This document shows positions 1-5,770 of a stretch of 7,523 nucleotides of DNA, in pieces. This DNA is from an uncultured Eubacteriales bacterium (GTDB taxonomy: Bacteria; Bacillota_A; Clostridia; Lachnospirales; Cellulosilyticaceae): contig USPX01000098.1 in NCBI GenBank assembly GCA_900556665.1, positions 1 through 7,523 on the forward strand. Reading direction: 5' to 3'. The translations under genes and the position numbers were made by a program. Each line of letters begins with the position of its first letter. Within the stretch, counting starts at the first letter, position 1. The notes beneath the pieces were generated by a model. The model was not told the origin of the DNA. It did not search any database and was given only the letters and a program-made list of their open reading frames with translations.

Positions 1-844
1 TAGTCCAGGCTTTAGGAGAAGAGGCATTAGACTTATAGTAATCCAATGTCTTATGAATATAAGATAAAAAGCCATCCACACATCTTTTAGTAAAGGCATT
101 AGGATCTTCACCATTTGGAAATGGGATTGTACCATTACTATCAATCCATTTTTGATAGTTTGCATTACCCTGAAGTTCTTTGTAGTTTTTATTTTCGAAT
201 TCACCAAAGTCACATTCACGTAATGCTTCACAACATTGGACGGTTGTAGTAGGGTAGAGAAGTTTAGCTGTTTCTAGGCAGCGAATTAAAGGACTGACAT
301 AAAGTAATTCTGCTTTTGGATAAATATTTTGTGAGATACGTTCTTTAAGCATAGTAATGCCTTCTGAGCAGAGTGGTTCATTAGTAGTCCCAATGTAACG
401 CTTACTGAGATTTCCCATTGTTTGACCGTGTCTAATGAAACAGCAGAGCATAGTATTTTTATTTTCCTTAAGAACAGTGCCAAGGCCGCATTGGATACGC
501 ACCACCTTTTGAGCATATTTAGCTAAGGTATGACAAAGGCGCCCAACCTTTTCACGATAAATGCGCTCAGACTTCTCCATAGGTACAACACCACTACCTA
601 CTTCATTACAGATAATTTTGACATAGGGATTTTTAAGCAGTAATGCATGAGGTAAATGATCTACATCTTGAGAGGCCTGTAATCTTTTTTGAATAAATAA
701 ATGAAAGTGATTAATGATATCTGCCGTGTAAAGTTCCGATTCTGTAGCAGTAGCACCATCACATATAATAGGGTTAACATCTTCTTTTTGATCTAATACA
801 TAGTTTAATTTGCCTTGGGCAAGTCCACCGATATAAAGTTCCAT
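1..844 (-). CDS. CobU-like cobinamide kinase domain fused to CobC-type histidine phosphatase (partial)
   Basis: The gene reads leftward from ATG at 844-842, behind a GGAGGTGG ribosome site (plus 848-855), and stays open for 281 codons to the window edge, so the C-terminus is missing. Residues 1 to about 130 resemble a short CobU (adenosylcobinamide kinase/guanylyltransferase): a P-loop-like GGLAQGK at 6-12, the family hallmark NEVGSGVVP at 80-88, and an RIYREKVGR helix soon after. Residues 133 onward form a histidine phosphatase like CobC (alpha-ribazole phosphatase): RHGQT at 138-142 with nucleophile His139, SPLIRC with Arg188, and LREC with Glu210. The second catalytic His would lie beyond the edge. 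Both activities belong to nucleotide-loop assembly of cobalamin. The CobU part is shorter than the usual 175-180 residues, its P-loop lacks Ser/Thr after GK, and I cannot see the HHKDGRP-type guanylylation segment, so guanylyltransferase activity is uncertain. The family assignment is firm; the exact reactions are inferred. Confidence 0.85.
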   Translation of the reverse strand, partial: MELYIGGLAQGKLNYVLDQKEDVNPIICDGATATESELYTADIINHFHLFIQKRLQASQDVDHLPHALLLKNPYVKIICNEVGSGVVPMEKSERIYREKVGRLCHTLAKYAQKVVRIQCGLGTVLKENKNTMLCCFIRHGQTMGNLSKRYIGTTNEPLCSEGITMLKERISQNIYPKAELLYVSPLIRCLETAKLLYPTTTVQCCEALRECDFGEFENKNYKELQGNANYQKWIDSNGTIPFPNGEDPNAFTKRCVDGFLSYIHKTLDYYKSNASSPKAWT

Positions 845-882
845 AAGCCACCTCCGAGTTATAATATAGCCATTTTATAAAT

Positions 883-911
883 ACTTTAAGAGTAATGTTT
901 TTAGTTGTCAA
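883..911 (-). promoter_or_regulatory. candidate sigma-A promoter of the cobalamin fusion gene
   Basis: Read on the minus strand, TTGACA (911-906) is a perfect -35 box. A 17-base spacer leads to TAAAGT (888-883), which matches 4 of 6 bases of the -10 consensus. It lies about 40 bases before the ATG at 844. The weak -10 keeps confidence moderate; an AT-rich TATAAA a few bases further on is an alternative. Confidence 0.45.
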
Positions 912-922
912 GGAACGCTTGA

Positions 923-960
923 GTATATCGCAAAGGGGACAATTAGTAGAGAGAAAATAA
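923..960 (+). repeat. REP-like half element, copy A
   Basis: This contains GTATATCGC (923-931), GGGGACAATTAGT (935-947) and AGAGAGAAAATA (948-959). The same three blocks recur at 4010-4051: the first and second inverted, the third direct. The GGGGACA...TGTCCCC ends resemble small palindromic REP-type repeats found in many bacteria. Only these two degenerate partial copies are in the window, so repeat status is an inference from the pairwise match. Confidence 0.4.
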
Positions 961-1018
961 ATTAGAAAATATATCATAAAAGTAGGGTATAAATTTTGTG
1001 CAAAATTTAGTTCAAACA

Positions 1019-1047
1019 TTGACAATTATCAGAATGATTGATATTAT
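1019..1047 (+). promoter_or_regulatory. strong sigma-A promoter for the amtB leader
   Basis: TTGACA at 1019-1024, a 17-base spacer, then TATTAT at 1042-1047. This is a perfect -35, the optimal spacing and a 5-of-6 -10. Transcription would begin near 1054, leaving an untranslated leader of about 205 bases before amtB. I saw no sigma-54 type promoter (GG and GC doublets about 10 bases apart) upstream of amtB. Confidence 0.75.
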
Positions 1048-1092
1048 GAGGTTGGTGGTGAAAGTAGTTTTAATACTTTAAGGAAATAAAGT

Positions 1093-1240
1093 CAGCTTGT
1101 TTATCTATATTATTAAATAATCAAAAGTAAATAGAGAATTTAAAAGACTATCAAAGGCGATAGAATAACAACGTTGTTGTTGTATCGCCCTTGATAGTCT
1201 TTTTTGTTTATATAAATTTATATAAGCTGCTCTATTTACT
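1093..1240 (+). promoter_or_regulatory. structured 5' leader of amtB, possible attenuator with alternative pairings
   Basis: The untranslated leader contains several complementary segments besides the terminator. AGTAAATAGAG (1126-1136) is a perfect 11-base reverse complement of CTCTATTTACT (1230-1240), which lies just before the amtB ribosome site (GGAGA at 1248-1252). CAGCTTGT (1093-1100) can pair with ATAAGCTG (1222-1229) over 8 positions including one G-U. The two helices cross, so they are either mutually exclusive or form a pseudoknot. ATAGA within the first arm can also pair with TCTAT at 1104-1108. A small hairpin, AAAGTA/TACTTT, sits further upstream at 1061-1079. The pairings are visible in the sequence; a regulatory switch is an inference. 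I could not match it to a known riboswitch class. Confidence 0.5.
1142..1205 (+). terminator. strong intrinsic terminator inside the amtB leader
   Basis: Arms 1142-1162 and 1183-1203 pair at 20 of 21 positions (a single A-C mismatch at 1155/1190), with GGCGATA/TATCGCC next to the loop. The T run spans 1200-1205. The 20-base loop contains the palindrome AACAACGTTGTT and can fold further. No gene lies between the promoter at 1019-1047 and this hairpin, and amtB starts 55 bases after it. It therefore looks like a conditional terminator controlling amtB, or the end of a roughly 150-base small RNA. Confidence 0.85.
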
Positions 1241-1260
1241 AGGGAAAGGAGATTAATAAT

Positions 1261-2487
1261 ATGGAATACATGATGAATTCAATGTGGGTATTAGTTGCTG
1301 GGGGATTAGTATTTTTTATGCAAGCAGGATTTGCTTTATTAGAAGCAGGACTTGCAAGGCAGAAAAACACAATTAATATTTTAATGAAGAATTTAATGGA
1401 CTTTGGACTTGGAACAGTTGCTTATTGTTTAGTAGGATTTGGACTCATGTATGGGGCAGATAAAGCAGGAATTATAGGGACAAGCCTATTTGTAAATCCA
1501 TTAGGATATGATGCAGGAGAAACACTTTCTACAAATGTATTCTTCTTTTTCCAATTAGTTTTCTGTGCAGCAACAGCAACTATCGTATCTGGTGCTATGG
1601 CAGAAAGAACAAAGTTTGGATCATATCTATTATTTAGTTTTTTAATTAGTGCGTTTATATACCCTGTTTCAGGACACTGGATTTGGGGAGGCGGTTGGCT
1701 TTCTCAAATAGGATTTATGGATTTTGCAGGATCTACAGCAGTTCATTCAGCTGGGGGCTGGGCATCACTTATGGGTGCATTAATCGTTGGACCAAGAATT
1801 GGTAAATATACTAAAGAAGGAAAAGTAAATGCCTTCCCACCTAGCAATTTATTTATGGCTACACTTGGATTATTTATTTTATGGCTTGGATGGTATGGAT
1901 TCAATCCAGGTTCAGAACTTGCATTTAACGAAAATGTACTTTATACAGCAGTTACAACAACAATTGCTGCTGGAGTTGCTTCAATAGTAGCACTTGGTAT
2001 TTCATGGGTTCGTTATGGCAAACCAGATTTAGGTGTTTGTATCAATGGTACATTAGCTGGACTTGTAGCAGTAACAGCTGGTTGTAAATATATTGATTTA
2101 GTTGGCGCAGCATGTATAGGTGCAATTGGAGCAGTAGCAGTTGTATTTAGTGTAGAATTCTTTGATAAAGTTGTTAAAATTGATGACCCAGTAGGTGCAA
2201 TTAGTGTACATGGTATATGTGGAAGCATAGGAACATTATGTGTTGGACTATTTGCTTGTCGTGAAACTGAAACAATGGGACTCTTCTATGGTGGAGGATT
2301 TAAGTTATTAGGCATTCAAGCATTAGGTGTAGTAAGTGTAGCAGCTTGGGTACTTTGTGCAACAGGAATAATGTTTACTTTAATTAAGAAAACTATAGGT
2401 CTTCGTGTAACAAAAGAAGAAGAGATTACAGGTCTTGATGTTGAAGAACATGCTTCAGAAGCTTATCCAGAATTTGTTGTGAAATAA
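1261..2487 (+). CDS. amtB: ammonium transporter (Amt/MEP/Rh family)
   Basis: This 408-residue integral membrane channel conducts ammonia/ammonium into the cell and usually works as a trimer closed by a P-II protein. The start is supported by GGAAAGGAG a few bases upstream. Hydrophobic segments run throughout, consistent with the family's 11 helices; no separate signal peptide is apparent. Hallmarks include the pore twin histidines His162 (in DFAGSTAVHSAGG) and His317 (in ISVHGICGS), Asp154 of the ammonium-binding region, HWIWGGGW around 139-146, the gating-Phe region around Phe101, SGAMAERTKF, and GWYGFNPGS around 210-218. The cytoplasmic tail has the conserved GLDVEEH signature. Length is normal for the family and the gene looks intact. 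P-II genes are not adjacent but lie about 2.4 kb downstream on the same strand. Expression is probably controlled through the leader terminator. Confidence 0.97.
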   Translation: MEYMMNSMWVLVAGGLVFFMQAGFALLEAGLARQKNTINILMKNLMDFGLGTVAYCLVGFGLMYGADKAGIIGTSLFVNPLGYDAGETLSTNVFFFFQLVFCAATATIVSGAMAERTKFGSYLLFSFLISAFIYPVSGHWIWGGGWLSQIGFMDFAGSTAVHSAGGWASLMGALIVGPRIGKYTKEGKVNAFPPSNLFMATLGLFILWLGWYGFNPGSELAFNENVLYTAVTTTIAAGVASIVALGISWVRYGKPDLGVCINGTLAGLVAVTAGCKYIDLVGAACIGAIGAVAVVFSVEFFDKVVKIDDPVGAISVHGICGSIGTLCVGLFACRETETMGLFYGGGFKLLGIQALGVVSVAAWVLCATGIMFTLIKKTIGLRVTKEEEITGLDVEEHASEAYPEFVVK

Positions 2488-2586
2488 GATTTAGAAAGTA
2501 CATTATAAGTAACAACTTAATACCTAAAATAGGCAGGGAATTAATAGAAAATATACTGAGAATAAAACTGAAGGAGGAGGTAACAA

Positions 2587-4008
2587 ATGATTTATTTGGA
2601 TAAAAGGGCAAACAAACCATTATATGAGCAATTATATGAGGATCTAAGAGAAGATATTATTCAAGGCACTTTAAAAAAGAATACGGCTTTAAGCTCAGTA
2701 AGAGTCATGGCAAAGGAATTGCAGGTAAGTAGAAATACTATAGACAGAGCATATCAGCAGCTTTTAGCTGAAGGCTATATTCGTTCAATACCAGGTTCAG
2801 GATATTATATCGAAGATATTTCAAATGAATATTTTAATCAATATAACATTCAGCAAAAGAAACAAACACCTTCTTCAGCTAATAAATTCAAAGAAAGATT
2901 AAGTTATGACTTTGAATACTCTAGTATAGATTCAGATATGTTTCCATGGGAAAAATGGAGAAAGTATATGCAAAATGCTATTTTAGAAGAAGCAAGCTAT
3001 AGTGCCATTCCTTATGAAATCAATAAAGGTAGTGAAGCATTACACAGAAGTTTATGCAGATATTTAGAAGCAAAAAGAGGCGTTAAATGCAAACCAGAGC
3101 AAGTTATTATTTGCGCTGGCACCCAATTTGCCATAGATATTGTTACAAACCTTTTATCAAATAAAGAATATCAAGTTGCCTATGAAGAACCCGGATATGA
3201 TGCAATGCGAAAAATATTTTTACAAAAAGGTTATAATCTTACAACTATTTCTGTACTGGAAGATGGGATAGATATTGATGCATTAGAAGCATCTCCATGT
3301 AATTTACTTTATGTTACACCATCTCATCAGTTTCCAACAGGAGTAGTAACGTCTATAACAAAGCGTAATAAAATTTTACGTTGGGCAGACCAGAAGGATG
3401 CCTATATTATAGAAAATGATTATGACAGTGAGTTTCGCTATGGTACTATGCCTATACCGGCATTACAGTCATTAGATACAGGAGATAGAGTAATTTATAT
3501 GGGAACTTTAGCAAAGGTACTTTCTCCTTCAGTAAGATGTGCATATCTTATATTACCTGAGAGCTTGTTAGATAACTATGAAGAACGTTACAAGTTTTAT
3601 AATTCAGCACTTCCTACTTACAATCAAAGTGCGTTAGCACAATTTATAGATGATGGATTATTAGAAAAACATATTAGAAAGTTAGTATTAGCTAATGAAC
3701 GAAAATATAATATATTAGACAGCTCAATTAGAGAGTTTACAGATGATAAAGTAAGGATTTTTAAACAACCTTCAGGTGTACATACATTAATGCAAATTCG
3801 AGGTTGTATTAATCAAGAAGAAATGATTAAGCAAATGAGGCAAGAATCGATTGGAATATATGGTACGAAGCCTTATTGGTATGATCAATCAAAAGCAGAT
3901 GAAGAAATCTTCTTAATGGGATTTAATGCCATTAAGGAAGACAAAATTAGACCAGGTTGTAAAAAAATAGGTGAAGTTCTAAGTAGAAAAATAAGCTGTA
4001 TAGCCTAA
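2587..4008 (+). CDS. MocR/GabR-family regulator: GntR helix-turn-helix plus aminotransferase-like PLP domain
   Basis: This 473-residue protein follows a very strong AGGAGGAGG site (2572-2580). Residues about 1-75 form a GntR-type winged helix (LYEQLYEDLREDIIQG, SVRVMAKELQVSRNTIDRAYQQLLAEGYI). From about 100 onward it is a fold-type I aminotransferase domain. Lys310 in GTLAKVLSPSVR is the expected pyridoxal-phosphate lysine, and Arg317 matches Arg319 of Bacillus GabR. Length is close to GabR (479). Oddities: the ENDYDSEF motif has Asn277 where GabR and most relatives have the Asp that contacts the pyridine nitrogen, and the segment matching GabR's ligand arginine (Arg430) reads IYGTKPYW, without Arg. 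It probably senses an amino compound as a PLP adduct and controls its own gene or its neighbours, perhaps the gamma-glutamyl hydrolase next door. The ligand is unknown, and GABA specificity should not be assumed. Confidence 0.9.
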   Translation: MIYLDKRANKPLYEQLYEDLREDIIQGTLKKNTALSSVRVMAKELQVSRNTIDRAYQQLLAEGYIRSIPGSGYYIEDISNEYFNQYNIQQKKQTPSSANKFKERLSYDFEYSSIDSDMFPWEKWRKYMQNAILEEASYSAIPYEINKGSEALHRSLCRYLEAKRGVKCKPEQVIICAGTQFAIDIVTNLLSNKEYQVAYEEPGYDAMRKIFLQKGYNLTTISVLEDGIDIDALEASPCNLLYVTPSHQFPTGVVTSITKRNKILRWADQKDAYIIENDYDSEFRYGTMPIPALQSLDTGDRVIYMGTLAKVLSPSVRCAYLILPESLLDNYEERYKFYNSALPTYNQSALAQFIDDGLLEKHIRKLVLANERKYNILDSSIREFTDDKVRIFKQPSGVHTLMQIRGCINQEEMIKQMRQESIGIYGTKPYWYDQSKADEEIFLMGFNAIKEDKIRPGCKKIGEVLSRKISCIA

Positions 4009-4027
4009 AGCGATATACAGCTTATTT
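3989..4027 (+). terminator. 14-bp perfect hairpin overlapping the regulator's stop codon
   Basis: AAATAAGCTGTATA (3989-4002) and its exact reverse complement (4014-4027) enclose an 11-base loop that contains the TAA stop (4006-4008). The stem end supplies TTATTT but no longer T run follows on the plus strand, so it may be a weak terminator or an mRNA 3'-end stabiliser. On the minus strand the stem is followed by a short T run. Its 3' side abuts the REP-like copy B, so it may belong to that repeat. Confidence 0.5.
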
Positions 4028-4054
4028 AGAGAGAAAATAGTAACTGTCCCCTAG
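4010..4054 (-). repeat. REP-like half element, copy B
   Basis: This contains GCGATATAC (4010-4018), AGAGAGAAAATA (4028-4039) and GTAACTGTCCCC (4040-4051). Relative to copy A at 923-960, the first and last blocks are inverted and the middle block is direct. Joined at the shared 12-base core, A and B would make a full palindrome with GGGGACA-TTA and TAA-TGTCCCC ends. Part of it overlaps the hairpin at the end of the upstream gene. Confidence 0.4.
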
Positions 4055-4155
4055 ATAAAGATTAAAACTGAGCCTTTTTAGTGGGGCGGTCCAGGGTATA
4101 TTCTTAGTTTATATTAATACTTATATTAAATATAACTGGAATAGGAGGAAAATTT

Positions 4156-4887
4156 ATGAAACCTATAATTGGAATAGTACCCTTAGTTGATAAACAAAAA
4201 GATAGCTATTGGATGTTACCTGGATATATGAATGGCATAAAAAAAGCTGGTGGGATACCGGTTATGTTACCTTTAACAGAAGATACAGAGGACATAAATT
4301 CCTTAATGCAAAAGTTAGATGGTGTCATATTTAGTGGAGGACAAGATATTGATCCTAAGCTCTATCAAGAATTAAATTTAAGCTGCAGTGAGTTGTGTGA
4401 GAAACGAGATAGTATGGAAGTCAAATTGTTTAAAAAAGTCATTGAGGAGAATAAGCCCGCTTATGGTATATGTAGAGGACTTCAATTATTTAATGCTTGT
4501 TTAGGTGGCAGCTTATATCAAGATATACCAACACAATTACCAAGCGATGTAAAGCATGTGCAAAAACCTCCGTATGATAAGGCCATACATAGTGTAGAGA
4601 TTTATAAAAATACATTGCTATATGATATTGTTGAAGAAGAAAGGTTAGAGGTAAATAGTTATCATCATCAAGGTATAAAAGATGTAGCACCTAGTTTAGA
4701 AGTTATGGCAGTAGCACCAGATGGTTTAGTAGAAGCAGTATATATGCCAACAAAAAGATTTATCATGGCGACACAATGGCATCCGGAATTTTCATATAAA
4801 AAAGATGAGAATAGCTTAAAAATTTTCAAGGCATTTGTAAACAAGTGTGAGGAATATCAAAAGGGAAGAGGTAATGATAATGAATGA
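4156..4887 (+). CDS. class I glutamine amidotransferase-like hydrolase (peptidase C26, gamma-glutamyl-GABA hydrolase family)
   Basis: This 243-residue cytosolic enzyme of the PuuD-like family hydrolyses gamma-glutamyl amide bonds; PuuD itself releases GABA and glutamate from gamma-glutamyl-GABA in putrescine breakdown. The start follows AGGAGG (4143-4148). The N-terminus PIIGIVP, then GVIFSGGQDIDP around 56-67, is typical. The triad is visible: Cys106 in GICRGLQLFN, His209 and Glu211 in QWHPEF. Length is normal (about 240-255). The N-terminal half also shows the PGYMNGIKKAGGIPVMLPL segment of the family. Its position after a GabR-like regulator and before P-II genes suggests nitrogen scavenging from a gamma-glutamyl compound. 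The substrate is not shown by the sequence; no other Puu enzyme (gamma-glutamylputrescine synthetase or oxidase) is in the window. The last 8 bases overlap the next gene. The preceding gap (4055-4140) is AT-rich with only a weak promoter candidate, TATAAC at 4131-4136. Confidence 0.9.
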   Translation: MKPIIGIVPLVDKQKDSYWMLPGYMNGIKKAGGIPVMLPLTEDTEDINSLMQKLDGVIFSGGQDIDPKLYQELNLSCSELCEKRDSMEVKLFKKVIEENKPAYGICRGLQLFNACLGGSLYQDIPTQLPSDVKHVQKPPYDKAIHSVEIYKNTLLYDIVEEERLEVNSYHHQGIKDVAPSLEVMAVAPDGLVEAVYMPTKRFIMATQWHPEFSYKKDENSLKIFKAFVNKCEEYQKGRGNDNE

Positions 4888-5230
4888 AATATTAGATCGT
4901 GTAACTATCATTACACGAAGGGAAAAGGAAGAGGAGCTGCGCAGAGCACTTAAAGAAATTGGCATAGATGGAATGACTGTTACAAATGTTGAGGGATGCG
5001 GGGTTCAAAGAGCAGAAGTACGTTATTACCGAGGCGTTAAGTCGGAAGTTAGACTATTACCTAAGGTAATGTTTGAAGTTGTTGTATCTGAATCAATAGT
5101 AGATAAGATTATTGCTAAAGCAAAAGAGGTATTACATACAGGTAAAATCGGGGATGGAAAAATCTTTGTAGAAGAAGAGTCAAGAATTGTACGTATTAGA
5201 ACTGGTGAGGAAGGCAGCCAAGCACTATAA
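4880..5230 (+). CDS. P-II family nitrogen regulatory protein 1 (GlnK/GlnB-like)
   Basis: This is a 116-residue trimeric signal protein that binds ATP/ADP and 2-oxoglutarate and acts on partners such as AmtB. I chose ATG 4880 because GGGAAGAGG (4863-4871) sits 8 bases before it and MNEILDRVTIITRRE matches the family start. An upstream in-frame ATG at 4847 would add 11 unlikely residues, and ATG 4874 is too close to the ribosome site. The start overlaps the end of the hydrolase gene by 8 bases, suggesting translational coupling. Seen: GMTVT, Gln43 (family Gln39), T-loop Arg51 (family Arg47, the AmtB plug), Lys62 in LLPK (family Lys58), TGKIGDGKIF, RIRTGEE. The uridylylation tyrosine (family Tyr51) is Ser55. 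Function is probably GlnK-like without uridylylation. Confidence 0.95.
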   Translation: MNEILDRVTIITRREKEEELRRALKEIGIDGMTVTNVEGCGVQRAEVRYYRGVKSEVRLLPKVMFEVVVSESIVDKIIAKAKEVLHTGKIGDGKIFVEEESRIVRIRTGEEGSQAL

Positions 5231-5257
5231 GGTATTTTATAAATAGGAGGTAATGTT

Positions 5258-5623
5258 ATGGCAGATCAGATGAGTAAGGTTACAATTATTACAAGACGTG
5301 AAAAGTTTCAAGAACTTAGAGAAGAAATGCTTAAGATAGGCATTATGGGTATGACACTTACAGAAGTAAGAGGGTGTGGTATACAAAGTGGAAAAGAAAT
5401 TATAGTAAGAGGTGTCAAAAAACAGGTACATTTATTAGATAAGATTAAAGTCGATATTGTAGTTTGTACAGTGCCTGTAGATGATGTAATTGAGGTTGCA
5501 AAGAAGGTACTTCGAACAGGTCAGATTGGGGATGGAAAAATCTTTGTTTCAGACATTAAAAGAGTTGTTCGTATTAGAACTGGAGAAGAAGATAAAATAG
5601 CATTAAGCAATTGCATTAATTAA
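5258..5623 (+). CDS. P-II family nitrogen regulatory protein 2 (divergent GlnK/GlnB-like)
   Basis: This 121-residue P-II paralogue starts at ATG 5258, 7 bases after AGGAGG (5245-5250) and 27 bases after the first P-II gene, so the two are surely cotranscribed. VTIITRREK, GMTLTEVRGCG, Gln43, Arg51, Lys62, TGQIGDGKIF and RIRTGEED are kept, so ATP and 2-oxoglutarate binding are plausible. The T-loop differs: the tyrosine before the plug arginine is Val50, the uridylylation position is Lys55, and LLPK is LLDK. The C-terminus carries a short extension (SNCIN). The two proteins differ widely, so this is an old duplication rather than a recent one. They may form heterotrimers or serve different partners. 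An alternative is a P-II tuned to the downstream transporter, but nothing in the sequence proves that. Confidence 0.94.
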   Translation: MADQMSKVTIITRREKFQELREEMLKIGIMGMTLTEVRGCGIQSGKEIIVRGVKKQVHLLDKIKVDIVVCTVPVDDVIEVAKKVLRTGQIGDGKIFVSDIKRVVRIRTGEEDKIALSNCIN

Positions 5624-5641
5624 AAATAGAGGATATAGAAT

Positions 5642-5706
5642 AGGTTATCATTTTGCACGAATAAGCTAGAAGTAGAATATTACGTACATAGATGATAACT
5701 TTTTTT
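5642..5706 (+). terminator. intrinsic terminator after the P-II pair
   Basis: GTTATCAT (5644-5651) pairs exactly with ATGATAAC (5692-5699), extendable by a G-U and an A-U pair, and is followed by seven T (5700-5706). The 40-base interior can partly fold as ACGAATA against TATT-A-CGT. The stem is AT-rich, so termination may be partial and allow some read-through into cbiQ. Confidence 0.6.
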
Positions 5707-5733
5707 ATAGAAGAATTAGAATTTTTGGGGTAT

Positions 5734-5739
5734 TATAAT
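5734..5739 (+). promoter_or_regulatory. candidate -10 box for cbiQO
   Basis: A perfect TATAAT lies 31 bases before the cbiQ start and just after the terminator. No good -35 is present at 16-18 bases (AAGAAT at 17), so this would be a weak or activator-dependent promoter. No riboswitch-like conserved boxes were recognised between the terminator and the gene. Confidence 0.35.
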
Positions 5740-5770
5740 ATAAAAAATAGATATAGGGAGTACGCATAAG

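Larger units (their letters stand above)
845..1260. other. divergent intergenic region, 416 bases
   Basis: No coding sequence is supported here. The stretch separates the leftward cobalamin gene from the rightward amtB. Reading left to right it holds the ribosome site and a candidate promoter of the cobalamin gene, a REP-like half repeat, a near-consensus promoter pointing right, and the amtB leader with an intrinsic terminator. I looked for cobalamin riboswitch boxes upstream of the cobalamin gene and saw none; the distance from its likely promoter to its start is also too short for one. Confidence 0.7.

Noticed and set aside
286..516. 76-codon minus-strand frame
   Set aside because: It lies inside the cobalamin fusion gene in a different frame and resembles no protein family.
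845..1018. Cobalamin riboswitch in front of the CobU-phosphatase gene
   Set aside because: No conserved B12-box-like sequence seen on the minus strand, and the likely leader is only about 30-40 bases.
774..1025. 83-codon minus-strand frame spanning the start of the cobalamin gene
   Set aside because: It overlaps the start of the well-supported fusion gene in another frame, has no ribosome site, and its sequence looks like noise.
1046..1081. Short open frame in the amtB leader (ATG, 11 codons, TAA) as a leader peptide
   Set aside because: Its ATG overlaps the -10 box and lies upstream of the expected transcript start, and it has no ribosome site.
1054..1140. Twin-hairpin ANTAR antiterminator target in the amtB leader
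   Set aside because: Hairpins at 1061-1079 (7-base loop) and 1109-1121 (very short loop) do not show the paired six-base loops with conserved A and G expected for ANTAR sites.
2013..2228. 71-codon frame opposite amtB
   Set aside because: Antisense shadow of conserved amtB codons, with low-complexity composition and no ribosome site.
4847..4879. Upstream ATG giving the first P-II protein an 11-residue extension
   Set aside because: P-II proteins start close to the first beta strand, and the ribosome site at 4863-4871 lies downstream of this ATG.
5624..5770. Cobalamin or NiCo riboswitch in front of cbiQ
   Set aside because: The visible structure is a simple AT-rich terminator hairpin; no conserved riboswitch core was recognised. 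A covariance-model search would decide.
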